In this document: positions 7,876-17,182 of the stretch, piece after piece
Position numbering within the stretch: the first letter of the stretch is position 1
Layout of the letters: the number at the start of each line of letters is the position of its first letter
Assembly (NCBI GenBank): GCA_025356095.1
Contig: JANXUR010000077.1
Coordinates: forward strand, 1 to 64,000
DNA: 64,000 nucleotides
Reading direction: 5' to 3'
Origin: Acidobacteriaceae bacterium
GTDB taxonomy: Bacteria; Acidobacteriota; Terriglobia; Terriglobales; Acidobacteriaceae
Notes under the pieces: generated by a model
The model's input: only the letters and a program-made list of their open reading frames with translations
The model's database searches: none
Told to the model about the DNA's origin: nothing
Program-made: the position numbers and the translations under genes

Positions 7876-8913
7876 TTGAGTCTGGGACTTTACTTACTGG
7901 TGGGGTTCATCAAGAGCTTCATCATCATCAACGTGTACCTTGTGGTGTTCGCGTACACGGTGTGGGCGGAGCGCAAGGTTCTCGGCCATATCCAGAACCG
8001 CTGGGGCCCCACCAAGGTGGGTCCGTTCGGCTTGCTGCAGCCGATTGCGGATGGCGTGAAGCTATTGTTCAAAGAAGATATGACGCCACCGTTTGTGTAT
8101 CAGCCGATCTTCACCATCGCGCCAGTGCTGGCGCTCGTGATGTCTCTGATGTCGGTGGCAGTGATTCCGATTGCCCCGGCGTTGCACTTATTTGGCTACG
8201 ACATTCCGATGCAGGTGACCGATATCAACATCGGTCTGCTGTTTATCCTAGGCGTCACTTCCATCGGCGTATATGGAATCGCGCTGGCCGGATGGTCTTC
8301 CAACAGTAAGTACGCGATGCTGGGCGGGTTGCGCGCCAGTGCGCAGATGATCAGCTACGAAGCTTCGCTGGGACTTTCGCTGATCGGCGTACTCATTATG
8401 AGCGGAAGCTTCAGCTTGCAGGAAATTGTCCATCAGCAAGAAGGCTTCTTTTGGGGTTTCATTCCGAACTGGAATATTTTCCGCGGACAGTTTTTTGGTT
8501 TCTTCCTGTACATCATTGCGGCGTATGCGGAAACCAACCGGGTGCCGTTTGACTTACCGGAAGCGGAGTCGGAACTGGGTGGCGGTTACCACACCGAGTA
8601 CAGTTCGATGAAGTGGTCTATGTTTTTTATGGCCGAGTATCACAACATGATTACCGTCGCCTGTCTAGCGACGCTGTTGTTCCTCGGCGGGTGGTCCGGC
8701 CCGGTGATTGGGCCGCCGATTTTGCATACCTTGTTGCCGTTGGCCTGGTTCTGCCTGAAGGTGGCGTTTTTCCTGTTTATTTACATCTGGGTGCGGGGCA
8801 CCATGCCACGCTTCCGGTATGACCAGTTGATGGCCTTTGGCTGGAAGGTATTGCTGCCGTTAGCGATCTTGAACGTCGTGGTAACGGCGTTCTTTGTGGC
8901 TTGGTTCTCGTAG
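7876..8913 (+). CDS. nuoH: NADH-quinone oxidoreductase subunit H
   Basis: 345 residues with about eight membrane helices. It carries the strongly conserved loops AERKVLGHIQNRWGPTKVGP and AYAETNRVPFDLPEAESELG that line the quinone tunnel. The start is TTG, with AGGAAAAG upstream. No better start exists, because the conserved N-terminal helix begins immediately. In most operons nuoI follows; here the next gene is nuoJ. Confidence 0.97.
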   Translation: MSLGLYLLVGFIKSFIIINVYLVVFAYTVWAERKVLGHIQNRWGPTKVGPFGLLQPIADGVKLLFKEDMTPPFVYQPIFTIAPVLALVMSLMSVAVIPIAPALHLFGYDIPMQVTDINIGLLFILGVTSIGVYGIALAGWSSNSKYAMLGGLRASAQMISYEASLGLSLIGVLIMSGSFSLQEIVHQQEGFFWGFIPNWNIFRGQFFGFFLYIIAAYAETNRVPFDLPEAESELGGGYHTEYSSMKWSMFFMAEYHNMITVACLATLLFLGGWSGPVIGPPILHTLLPLAWFCLKVAFFLFIYIWVRGTMPRFRYDQLMAFGWKVLLPLAILNVVVTAFFVAWFS

Positions 8914-8968
8914 TCGAGATGTTGTGCTGCTAAGTAACTTGAAGCTGAGTGGGGAAAGGTAGAAGAGC

Positions 8969-9517
8969 TTGGAACTCGTACTGTTCTGGGTGTTCGCGGC
9001 AATCTGTATCGGCGGAGCGATCAATCTGCTGGCACAGAAGCATCCTATCAACAGCGCTTTGTCGCTGGTGGTGGTGATGGCGTCGCTGGCGGTGGAGTAC
9101 CTGCTGCTTGGGGCCGAGTTTGTGGCGGCGGTGCAGGTCATCATTTACGCTGGTGCCATTATGGTGCTCTTTATCTTTGTGATCATGCTGCTGAATGCTG
9201 GCGAAGAGCCGCACGGTGGCAAGACGAGTCTGGTCGCCAAGTTGGTCGGCTTGCCAGCGCTGGGCATTTTGGCAGTGATGCTTGTATGGGCACTGACGGC
9301 ACAGGCTGGCGGCTCAGTCGCGGTTGCCGGAGCCGAGCCGGGACCTCCGCAAGTGATTGCGCGCTTGCTGTTCAACGACTTTCTGCTGCCCTTTGAAGTC
9401 ACCTCAGTTTTGGTGCTGATTGCGATTATGGGAGCCGTGGTATTGGCGGCTCCGCTCCAACCACACCACGCCGCAAAGATTCTGGCGGCACAAGCTGGCG
9501 AAGGGGGGCAAAGCTAG
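8969..9517 (+). CDS. nuoJ: NADH-quinone oxidoreductase subunit J
   Basis: 182 residues with five predicted helices. The conserved third helix [20 protein letters not shown] is clear. It is a membrane-arm subunit next to NuoA and NuoK. It starts at TTG after a purine-rich stretch, the second TTG start in this operon. nuoK begins one base after its stop. Confidence 0.96.
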   Translation: MELVLFWVFAAICIGGAINLLAQKHPINSALSLVVVMASLAVEYLLLGAEFVAAVQVIIYAGAIMVLFIFVIMLLNAGEEPHGGKTSLVAKLVGLPALGILAVMLVWALTAQAGGSVAVAGAEPGPPQVIARLLFNDFLLPFEVTSVLVLIAIMGAVVLAAPLQPHHAAKILAAQAGEGGQS

Positions 9518-9518
9518 C

Positions 9519-9821
9519 ATGGTTCCTATCTCTTATTATCTTGGGCTGAGCGCTGCTCTGTTTATTTGTGGCATTGCAGGCTTTCTGTTGAAGCGCAACA
9601 TCATTACGATATTCATGTCTATCGAGCTGATGCTGAACGCGGTGAACTTGTCGTTTGTAGCATTCGCGGCGCAGTTACACAACCTCGCAGGGCAGGTGTT
9701 CGTGTTTTTTGTGATGGTGGTGGCGGCTGCGGAAGCTGCGGTTGGCTTGGCGATCATCATCGCGGTGTACCGCACGCGGAATACTCTGAACGTGGATCAG
9801 GTGGATCTGCTCAAATTATGA
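9519..9821 (+). CDS. nuoK: NADH-quinone oxidoreductase subunit K
   Basis: 100 residues and three helices, the normal size. Both membrane glutamates of the proton path are visible, E36 in [11 protein letters not shown] and E72 in [18 protein letters not shown] upstream of the ATG at 9519 is the ribosome site. Its TGA overlaps the nuoL start as ATGA. Confidence 0.96.
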   Translation: MVPISYYLGLSAALFICGIAGFLLKRNIITIFMSIELMLNAVNLSFVAFAAQLHNLAGQVFVFFVMVVAAAEAAVGLAIIIAVYRTRNTLNVDQVDLLKL

Positions 9822-11818
9822 CGGCGAATTTGCATCTTTGGCTGATTCCTCTGCTGCCGCTGCTGGGCGCTGCCATCAATGGCGCCTTCGGCAAGCGTTT
9901 TTCGCGCCAACTGGTGTCTGCGGTAGGACTCGCGGGCTCAGGTGCCGCGTTCCTTTATGCGCTGTGGATTGCATCGCAGTACAGCGCTCTGGCGACCGCG
10001 ATGCCTATCGTAGATAAGACCTTGGGAACATGGATTAAGGCAGGCACTTTTCAAGCCGACTTTGCCTTCCAACTTGACCAGCTCTCGTTTGTGATGCTGC
10101 TGATCGTGACCGGTGTCGGGTTCCTGATTCATGTCTACTCGGTCGGCTATATGTGGGAAGAAAGCGGCTACTACCGCTTCTTCTGCTACCTGAACCTGTT
10201 TTTGTTCTTTATGCTTACGCTGATTCTAGCGGCGAACTATCTGCTGATGTTCATTGGGTGGGAGGGCGTAGGTCTGGCATCGTATTTGCTGATCGGCTTC
10301 TACTTCACCAAAGATTCGGCGGCAAATGCGGGTAAGAAGGCATTCATTGTCAATCGTATCGGTGACTTCGGCTTCCTGATTGCGCTGTTTTTGCTGATCC
10401 AGCACTTCGGTACCCTGGACTTTACCTTACTGGCAGATAAGATCGTTCCCTTGGGTTCCGAGGCCGGTTGGGGATTGCTCAGCAGCATCGGCGTATTGCT
10501 AATGGTAGGTGCGGCGGGAAAATCCGCGCAAATCCCGCTGTATGTGTGGCTGCCCGACGCGATGGAAGGCCCGACGCCGGTCTCGGCGCTGATTCACGCA
10601 GCGACCATGGTGACGGCGGGCGTGTACATGGTCTCACGCTCGCACGTGATTTTTGACCGCGCGCCGCAAGCGCTGCTGGTGGTGGCGGTGATTGGCTGCG
10701 CAACGGCATTCTTCGCCGCAACCATTGGCATCTGCCAAACTGACATCAAGAAGGTGTTGGCGTACTCTACCGTTTCTCAACTGGGGTATATGTTCCTCGG
10801 CTGCGGCGCGGCGGCGTATTCGGCGGGCGTCTTCCATCTGATGACACACGCGTTCTTCAAGGGGCTGCTCTTTCTGGCTGCGGGTTCGGTGATTCATTCA
10901 CTCGGCGGCGAGCAGGATATGCGGCGCATGGGCGGGCTACGGAAAGAGATTCCGTGGACCTTCTGGACGATGACGGCTGGCACGTTCGCCATCGCCGGGT
11001 TCCCGTTTTTCGCGGGTTATTACTCGAAAGACATGATTCTGTGGAAGGTTTCGCAGCACAACCCAATTCTGTTTGGGTTCGGCCTGCTTACGGCGTTTAT
11101 CACTTCGTTCTATATGTTCCGGCTTTGGTTCATGACGTTCTTTGGCGAGCGCGCCACGGCGGAAGCCGGACATGGGCATCATGATCAGGCTCCTGCAGCC
11201 CACGGACATGATGACCATGGACATGATGGCCACGGGCATGGCCACGCTGGCGGCCACGCGCACGAAAGCGGATGGCTGATGCTTTTCCCGCTGGTGGTGC
11301 TGGCGATCCTCTCGGTAATTGGCGGCTGGATGGTGGGCGGCGGTGAAGGCTTCGCGAAGTTTCTCTCCCCGGTCTTCAGCGTGGGGCTCGCGGCGGACCC
11401 AACTGAGGTTGCAGGCGGCATGTCGGAAGGCTTTGTAAGCGCGCTGGCGACGGTGGCATTTCTGCTAGGGCTGGGGCTGGCATGGTTCCTCTACGTGCGG
11501 CGCAAGAACATCCCTGCGCAGATAGCACAGAACCTCGGCGGCATTTACAGTGCGGTGCTGAACAAGTACTGGGTGGATGAGATTTACGCGACAGTGATTG
11601 TGAACCCGATGATGGCAATTTCGCGCACCGTCCTGTGGCAAGGGATTGACCGTAAGGTGATTGACGCGACGCTGGACGATGCGGCGGCGGGAGCGAATCA
11701 GCTTTCCGGCGAAGTCCGCAAGATGCAGAGTGGCAACATTCGTTCGTACGCGGCATGGGTCGCGGCGGGTGCAGTTCTGGTTGTTGGATACATGATGTGG
11801 ATGGGAGCGGCACGATGA
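9818..11818 (+). CDS. nuoL: NADH-quinone oxidoreductase subunit L
   Basis: 666 residues, an Mrp-antiporter-like proton pump with the conserved core [38 protein letters not shown] and [13 protein letters not shown]. The start is the ATG overlapping the nuoK stop; the longer upstream frame is a shadow of nuoK. A His-rich loop at residues 451-484 holds 12 histidines in 34 positions between two helices, a likely metal-binding or low-complexity insertion absent from model NuoL proteins. Its C-terminal lateral helix region and last helix look intact. nuoM overlaps by four bases. Confidence 0.96.
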   Translation: MTANLHLWLIPLLPLLGAAINGAFGKRFSRQLVSAVGLAGSGAAFLYALWIASQYSALATAMPIVDKTLGTWIKAGTFQADFAFQLDQLSFVMLLIVTGVGFLIHVYSVGYMWEESGYYRFFCYLNLFLFFMLTLILAANYLLMFIGWEGVGLASYLLIGFYFTKDSAANAGKKAFIVNRIGDFGFLIALFLLIQHFGTLDFTLLADKIVPLGSEAGWGLLSSIGVLLMVGAAGKSAQIPLYVWLPDAMEGPTPVSALIHAATMVTAGVYMVSRSHVIFDRAPQALLVVAVIGCATAFFAATIGICQTDIKKVLAYSTVSQLGYMFLGCGAAAYSAGVFHLMTHAFFKGLLFLAAGSVIHSLGGEQDMRRMGGLRKEIPWTFWTMTAGTFAIAGFPFFAGYYSKDMILWKVSQHNPILFGFGLLTAFITSFYMFRLWFMTFFGERATAEAGHGHHDQAPAAHGHDDHGHDGHGHGHAGGHAHESGWLMLFPLVVLAILSVIGGWMVGGGEGFAKFLSPVFSVGLAADPTEVAGGMSEGFVSALATVAFLLGLGLAWFLYVRRKNIPAQIAQNLGGIYSAVLNKYWVDEIYATVIVNPMMAISRTVLWQGIDRKVIDATLDDAAAGANQLSGEVRKMQSGNIRSYAAWVAAGAVLVVGYMMWMGAAR

Positions 11819-13341
11819 GCCTGAACAACTCCATTTTGACGCTCGTAACTTTCTTGCCGCTCGCCGGAGCCGTACTGCTGATGCTCTTCCCCCGGCGCGA
11901 CCGGGACATCCGCTGGTTTGCCATGGCGGTGTCGGTGGTGACGTTTATTTTGTCACTGCATTTGCCCGCGCACTTCGATGCGTCGAAGGGCTTCCAGTTC
12001 GAAACCAACATCCCGTGGATTACGACGCCGAACATTCACTATCACATTGCGATTGACGGTATTTCGTTGTGGTTGGTGGTGCTGACAACCTTTCTGACGC
12101 CGCTATGTGTACTGGTCTCATGGAAGAACATTCACGGGGAAGCCAAGGAGTTCTTCGTTCTGCTGCTGGCACTGGAGACGGCGATGATTGGCGTCTTCAT
12201 TTCGCTGGATATGTTCCTGTTCTATGTGTTCTGGGAAAGCACACTGATTCCGATGGCGCTGCTGATAGGCATCTACGGGCATGACCGCCGGGTGTATGCG
12301 GCAGTTAAGTTCTTCCTGTACACGATGGTTGCTTCGGTGTTTATGCTGGCGGCGATCCTGTGGCTGTATGGCAAGACGGGCAGTTTTGACTACACAGTGG
12401 TGCAAGCGGCAATCCACAGCGGGCAGATTGAAGGCTTGGGGTACGCGGCGGTCTGGCTGTTCCTCGGCTTTTTCATAGCCTTCGCGGTAAAAGTACCGCT
12501 GTTCCCCTTCCACACGTGGCTGCCAGATGCGCACGTGGAAGCGCCAACGGCTGGCTCGATTCTGTTGGCGGGCGTCCTGCTGAAAATGGGCACCTACGGT
12601 CTGTTGCGTTTCAACGTTGGTTTCTTTCCGGAGCAAGCGCATATTCATGCGCCCTGGATCATGGCGCTGGCGGTGATCGGCATCATTTACGGCGCGCTGG
12701 TAGCGCTGGTGCAACCCAACCTTAAGAAGCTGATTGCGTATTCGTCGGTCAGCCACTTGGGTTTTGTGGTGCTAGGCATTTTCGCGCTGAACACGGCGGG
12801 CACCGATGGCGCTGTGTACCAGATGCTGAACCACGGCGTCTCGACGGGCGCGCTGTTCGCACTGGCAGGCATCCTCTACGATCGGCGCCACACCTACGAG
12901 ATTAAGGAGTTTGGCGGATTAGCGTCGGTGATGCCCCGCTATGCGACGCTCTTCCTATTCATCACGTTATCAAGCGTGGGCCTCCCGCTGCTGAATGGAT
13001 TTGTGGGTGAGTTCCTTATTTTAAGTGGTGCCTTCAGTGCCAAAGCGCTCTACGGTGTACTCGCAGCGAGCGGTGTAATCCTAAGCGCCGGCTACCTGCT
13101 GTGGCTGTATCAGCGTGTTTTCTTTGGTAAGGTGACGCAGCCGGTGAACCTGACACTGCCAGACATCACGCCACGTGAGCAAGCGGTGATCTGGCCGCTG
13201 ATGGCCGCGGCACTGGTGATGGGCATCATGCCGTCATACTTTTTGCAGCAGATTGAACCGTCGGTGGTAGGCACGTTACAAAGCGCGGCCGCAACCGCCG
13301 CCCGCGTGCTTCCGGCCATTACATCATTCGGGGGCCGGTAG
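11815..13341 (+). CDS. nuoM: NADH-quinone oxidoreductase subunit M
   Basis: 508 residues, the second antiporter-like subunit, with FYVFWESTLIPMALLIGIYG, AFAVKVPLFPFHTWLPDAHVEAPTAGS and KKLIAYSSVSHLGFVVLGI. It has about 14 helices. The start is the ATG that overlaps the nuoL TGA (ATGA). nuoN follows after 13 bases. Confidence 0.97.
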   Translation: MSLNNSILTLVTFLPLAGAVLLMLFPRRDRDIRWFAMAVSVVTFILSLHLPAHFDASKGFQFETNIPWITTPNIHYHIAIDGISLWLVVLTTFLTPLCVLVSWKNIHGEAKEFFVLLLALETAMIGVFISLDMFLFYVFWESTLIPMALLIGIYGHDRRVYAAVKFFLYTMVASVFMLAAILWLYGKTGSFDYTVVQAAIHSGQIEGLGYAAVWLFLGFFIAFAVKVPLFPFHTWLPDAHVEAPTAGSILLAGVLLKMGTYGLLRFNVGFFPEQAHIHAPWIMALAVIGIIYGALVALVQPNLKKLIAYSSVSHLGFVVLGIFALNTAGTDGAVYQMLNHGVSTGALFALAGILYDRRHTYEIKEFGGLASVMPRYATLFLFITLSSVGLPLLNGFVGEFLILSGAFSAKALYGVLAASGVILSAGYLLWLYQRVFFGKVTQPVNLTLPDITPREQAVIWPLMAAALVMGIMPSYFLQQIEPSVVGTLQSAAATAARVLPAITSFGGR

Positions 13342-13354
13342 GACTTTCTAAGAC

Positions 13355-14824
13355 ATGACGCCAAACGAGATCAGCTACTCGCACATTTTGCCCGAAGTGG
13401 TACTCAGCGTCTTCGGCATGCTCATCATGCTGGCCGAGCCGATGCTCGGCGAGCGGGCCAGCCGCAAGCCGTTGGGATACCTCGCCTTCTTCGGCACTTT
13501 GGCCGCGGGCGCGGCCACGCTCTATCAGGCGCAATATCCGGGCTTTGCTTTCTGGCACATGGTGCACGTGGATGCATTCAGCACCTTCTTCCACCTGCTG
13601 GTGATAGGAGTTGCCGCAGTCGTCATTCTCAGTTCGCTTGACTACGTGGAAGAAGAGACTGTCCATGCAGGCGAGTATTACGGACTGGTGTTGCTGGGCG
13701 CGGTGGGTATGTGCCTGATGTCTTCTGCAGTGGAGCTGGTTCTAATCTTTGTCGCACTCGAAATTTCCTCGATCGCGACCTACGTGCTAACAGGGATTCG
13801 CCGCAAGAATGCTGCGGGTGCAGAATCCGCGCTTAAGTACTTTCTACTGGGTTCATTCGCCACTGCGTTTTTCCTCTTCGGCGTTGCCATGATGTACGGT
13901 GCTACGGGTTCCACCGACATTCCTAATATCGCGTTAACGCTTGCCAAAGGCAGCATCCCCGGGCTGGTGTATGTGGGCATGGCGCTAATGTTCGTGGGAC
14001 TTGGCTTCAAGATCGCCTCGGCTCCGTTCCATGTTTGGACTCCTGACGTGTACGAAGGTGCACCTGCGCCAATCGTCGGGTTTATGTCCACCGCACCGAA
14101 GGCTGCGGTGTTTGCGGTGATGCTGCGCATCATTCTGCAAACCGGCGCGCCCGGCTGGCTCTATTTGATCTGGGGTTCGGCAGCGCTTTCGATGACGCTG
14201 GGCAACTTGGGCGCACTGTTGCAAACGAACGTCAAGCGCATGCTGGCATATTCTTCCATCGCCCAGGCTGGCTACATATTGGTGGCATTTACGGCCGCGC
14301 CTCAAGAGGCGACCTCCGCCGTCATGTTCTATATGTTGTGCTACGCAGCGATGAATGTTGGTGCTTTTGCGGTGATTACATTTTACTCAGGCAAGGACGA
14401 GCGCCGTGTACATTTGGAGGATTTCGCTGGTCTGGGTGCTACCAATCCCCTGCTGGCCTTGACGCTAACCATTTTTCTGCTCTCGCTGATTGGCATTCCG
14501 CTAACTGGCGGTTTTCTGGCTAAGTTTTATGTCTTCCAAGTCGCACTGAAAGCGAACATGGTGTGGCTAACCATCATCGGGGTACTGAACAGCGCGGTGG
14601 CGGCATATTACTACCTGCGTCTGGTGGTAGCAATGTACATGAAGCCAGCCCCCGAGGGCGCAGTTCGTGTGGCTGCTCCGCTGCCGATGAAGATTGCCCT
14701 GCTGGCAGCAGCCGCCTTGACGCTCTATCTGGGAATCGTGCCGACCGGTGTGCTTAGCTATACAACTGAAGCAGCGGCTCAACTGCTGACGGCACCCGCA
14801 GTCAAGGTGGTTACAGGGCAATAG
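13355..14824 (+). CDS. nuoN: NADH-quinone oxidoreductase subunit N
   Basis: 489 residues, the third antiporter-like subunit, with ALEISSIATYVLTGIRR, the conserved APFHVWTPDVYEGAPAPIVGF segment and LAYSSIAQAGYIL. It is the last gene of the operon, and an intrinsic terminator lies 30 bp beyond its stop. Confidence 0.97.
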   Translation: MTPNEISYSHILPEVVLSVFGMLIMLAEPMLGERASRKPLGYLAFFGTLAAGAATLYQAQYPGFAFWHMVHVDAFSTFFHLLVIGVAAVVILSSLDYVEEETVHAGEYYGLVLLGAVGMCLMSSAVELVLIFVALEISSIATYVLTGIRRKNAAGAESALKYFLLGSFATAFFLFGVAMMYGATGSTDIPNIALTLAKGSIPGLVYVGMALMFVGLGFKIASAPFHVWTPDVYEGAPAPIVGFMSTAPKAAVFAVMLRIILQTGAPGWLYLIWGSAALSMTLGNLGALLQTNVKRMLAYSSIAQAGYILVAFTAAPQEATSAVMFYMLCYAAMNVGAFAVITFYSGKDERRVHLEDFAGLGATNPLLALTLTIFLLSLIGIPLTGGFLAKFYVFQVALKANMVWLTIIGVLNSAVAAYYYLRLVVAMYMKPAPEGAVRVAAPLPMKIALLAAAALTLYLGIVPTGVLSYTTEAAAQLLTAPAVKVVTGQ

Positions 14825-14853
14825 CTTCCAGCGAGTATTTTGGGTATGAGTGG

Positions 14854-14878
14854 GGCCCGCCAAGCGCGGGCCTTTTTT
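14854..14878 (+). terminator. Rho-independent terminator of the nuo operon
   Basis: A seven-base-pair perfect stem (GGCCCGC paired with GCGGGCC) around loop CAAGC, followed at once by six T. It lies 30 bp after nuoN and before a minus-strand gene end, so it closes the operon. Confidence 0.9.
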
Positions 14879-14922
14879 CTTGCCTTGAAGTTTTAGGCGC
14901 AGAGTTGCTAACGGTTCTGCGA

Positions 14923-15633
14923 TTAGTCGAGCGCAACGGCAATATCGCGGCTGGTGAAGATCCACGCGGCCAGCCCGCAGATGCCGGCAGCTTGAACGAG
15001 CGAGAGTGCCACTAGCGTCCAATCCGCCACCCAGTCTCCGCGAAACGCTGCCTGTAAAACCACATCCATCAAGGTATGAACCGGCAAAACATGTTGCCAG
15101 CCCGCACCGGCGAAGCGGGTGGTGCCCGCAGGCAAAGTAAGAGTGAGCGCGGTGGCGATGGTCGCTAGAAAGGGGTTGAGGAAAGTGGAATAAAGCACCG
15201 AAACGCTGGCTGCAAGCAAACAAGCCGCGAGCAGACAAGCCATCAGAAACCAAAGGTGCGAACGGCTAAATCCGATGTCGCCCAGTAACCAAGTGCCGGT
15301 AATGCCGAGGGTAAAGCAATAAAGGCCAGCAGCCAGACCAACCCCGGCCAGCAATCCCATTACATATTGGCTGCGTGAAATAGACTTGGAAAGCACCGCA
15401 AGGATGCGTCGCGAGCGGCGCTCAGTATTAATCGCGGAGCCGCCGAAAAACACGCTGAACGCAATGCCGTAGATGGAAAGTTCCTTAAACAGGAAGAGTG
15501 CATCTTCTTGTTGCTTCTGTAGATCAACAGTCAACCCCATCAGCGCCAGGGCGAGCACACCCAAGATGAGTAGCAATATGGGCCAACGCTGCTCCCGAGC
15601 GAAGTTGCTGGCAATCAATAGCACGCCCCTCAT
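14923..15633 (-). CDS. ABC-2 type transporter permease
   Basis: 236 residues with about six membrane segments. It has the pattern of ABC-2 permeases: a helix after a short cytoplasmic start, NTERRSRRILAVLSKSISRSQYVMG (cytoplasmic coupling region), and a string of helices to the end. Its ATG overlaps the stop of the ATPase gene upstream, so the two form one exporter. The substrate is unknown. Confidence 0.8.
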   Translation of the reverse strand: MRGVLLIASNFAREQRWPILLLILGVLALALMGLTVDLQKQQEDALFLFKELSIYGIAFSVFFGGSAINTERRSRRILAVLSKSISRSQYVMGLLAGVGLAAGLYCFTLGITGTWLLGDIGFSRSHLWFLMACLLAACLLAASVSVLYSTFLNPFLATIATALTLTLPAGTTRFAGAGWQHVLPVHTLMDVVLQAAFRGDWVADWTLVALSLVQAAGICGLAAWIFTSRDIAVALD

Positions 15634-16550
15634 GCGCTACTCGCTTGGTCTGCCGACTCAGCCTCGGCCGTGACTTCCAGAAATATCTCTTCCATCGTCC
15701 GCTGCATCGGGTTGACGCTCAACACCTCGTCGCCCGCACTCCAAATACGCTGCAATGCGCCGGGCAATTCCCTACGCGAAACAACCTCGTCTTGTAGCTG
15801 CATTCGGGTCGTTGCGGTTGGGGAATCACTCGCGACAATTCGACGATGGAGAATGCGCATCTGCTCAGAGCTATGCAGCAAGTCGGCGGTGCGGCCTAGG
15901 CGCATCAAACGGCCTTTCACTACGATGGCGACCCGGTCGCACACCAGTTCCACTTCAGAAAGCAGGTGCGAGCTTAGGAAGACGGATTTACCTTCGCCAC
16001 GCAGCTTCAGTAGCAGTTCGCGCACCACCACGCGCGCAATGGGGTCGAGTGCGGAAGTGGGCTCATCCAGCACCAGCAGTTCAGGATCATTCACCAAGGC
16101 TTGCGCCAACCCGACGCGCTGAGCCATGCCGCGGGAAAACTTGCCGACATTGCGCCGAGCCTCGCTAGTAAGCTGCACCGCATCCAGCGCGGCGGCGGCA
16201 CGGCGGTCTAACTCGGCCCCACGTAGGCCATTCAGTGCGCCGTAAAACTTGACCAGACTGGCCGCCGGACGGTGATAGAGTGCGACATTTTCCGCCAGGA
16301 AGCCTACTCGACGGCGAGAATGCGCATCACCAAAGGGACGGCCCAGCAAGATTCCAGACCCGCTGCTGGGCTGCATAAAGCCCATTACTAGATGAATGGC
16401 GGTCGTCTTGCCAGCGCCGTTGGGGCCGAGAAAGCCAAATATCTCGCCGCACTCAACTTTAAGCGAAAAATCGCGGAGCGCAGTCACCGGGCGACCAAGC
16501 CAAGGCCGGTAGACTTTGCTGACCTGTTCGAATTGCAGGACGGAACTCAT
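15630..16550 (-). CDS. ABC transporter ATP-binding protein (ABC-2 export)
   Basis: 306 residues. Walker A GPNGAGKTT is at 42-50, the signature is FSRGMAQRVGLAQAL (a variant of LSGGQ), and Walker B with the D-loop reads LLVLDEPTSALDP, followed by an SSH switch. The C-terminal extension of about 90 residues is common in the DrrA/CcmA-like exporters. It is translationally coupled to the permease that follows it. Confidence 0.9.
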   Translation of the reverse strand: MSSVLQFEQVSKVYRPWLGRPVTALRDFSLKVECGEIFGFLGPNGAGKTTAIHLVMGFMQPSSGSGILLGRPFGDAHSRRRVGFLAENVALYHRPAASLVKFYGALNGLRGAELDRRAAAALDAVQLTSEARRNVGKFSRGMAQRVGLAQALVNDPELLVLDEPTSALDPIARVVVRELLLKLRGEGKSVFLSSHLLSEVELVCDRVAIVVKGRLMRLGRTADLLHSSEQMRILHRRIVASDSPTATTRMQLQDEVVSRRELPGALQRIWSAGDEVLSVNPMQRTMEEIFLEVTAEAESADQASSA

Positions 16551-16674
16551 CGGGAGATAGCTATATTGTAGTCGCCCGCAGCGCAGGGGGAATCGGGCAA
16601 CCTGATAGTTGGAATAGCACCAAAGGTGTACTCCTTACTATGCGATGACGCTTGCGCAAACGCGATGGCAGGCC

Positions 16675-17073
16675 TTACCGAAACCTGGCGCGAATGCCCG
16701 GCAGCAGCAGGTAGATTACAGTGGCGACGTTGAGTGCGAATGGAATCATGGCGAGCAAGTGCATATGGCCGAAGACCGACCCCAGACCGAGCAAAACGTG
16801 AATGGCACTGAGCCCAATCGCCAGATTCGCAGCCCATTTCTTCAGACTCAGTAAACCGCCACCGATGGCAAAATCGAGAATGGCCAGTAGGATCAGAACT
16901 GCCGCAAACCCAATTCCGAGCGTGTGCCAAACCGTCGAAACCCAATCCGGCATAGATTCTAGGAGGCCGCCGATCACCTTGGCAAAAAGAAAAATACCCA
17001 GTCCGAAGAAAGCCCAAATCGCCCCGCGAATCCAGTACCAAATTGCTACCAAGGTAATACTTTGTGGACGCAT
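16675..17073 (-). CDS. Small integral membrane protein, unknown function
   Basis: 132 residues with four predicted helices separated by short loops, starting MRPQSITLVAIWYWIRG. GGAGGGA lies about ten bases before the ATG. No family is recognised with confidence; the shape resembles small DUF-type membrane proteins. The 124-bp gap that follows on the minus strand (16551-16674) shows no gene. Confidence 0.65.
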   Translation of the reverse strand: MRPQSITLVAIWYWIRGAIWAFFGLGIFLFAKVIGGLLESMPDWVSTVWHTLGIGFAAVLILLAILDFAIGGGLLSLKKWAANLAIGLSAIHVLLGLGSVFGHMHLLAMIPFALNVATVIYLLLPGIRARFR

Positions 17074-17182
17074 ATGTGCTTATCCCTCCGCAACTTGTTG
17101 CAATGATGGAATCAGTTTGAACTGAAAGTTAGCAGATGGCTTCGAGCAGGTCAATAACGAGGAATGCACTCCTGCCGGGTAG

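Noticed and set aside
11376-12035. A 219-codon minus-strand open frame over the nuoL-nuoM junction
   Set aside because: Antisense to two well-supported subunits; low-complexity Ser/Pro/Arg translation.
14567-15253. A 228-codon minus-strand frame over the nuoN end and the permease
   Set aside because: It crosses the terminator and is out of frame with the membrane-helix-bearing permease.
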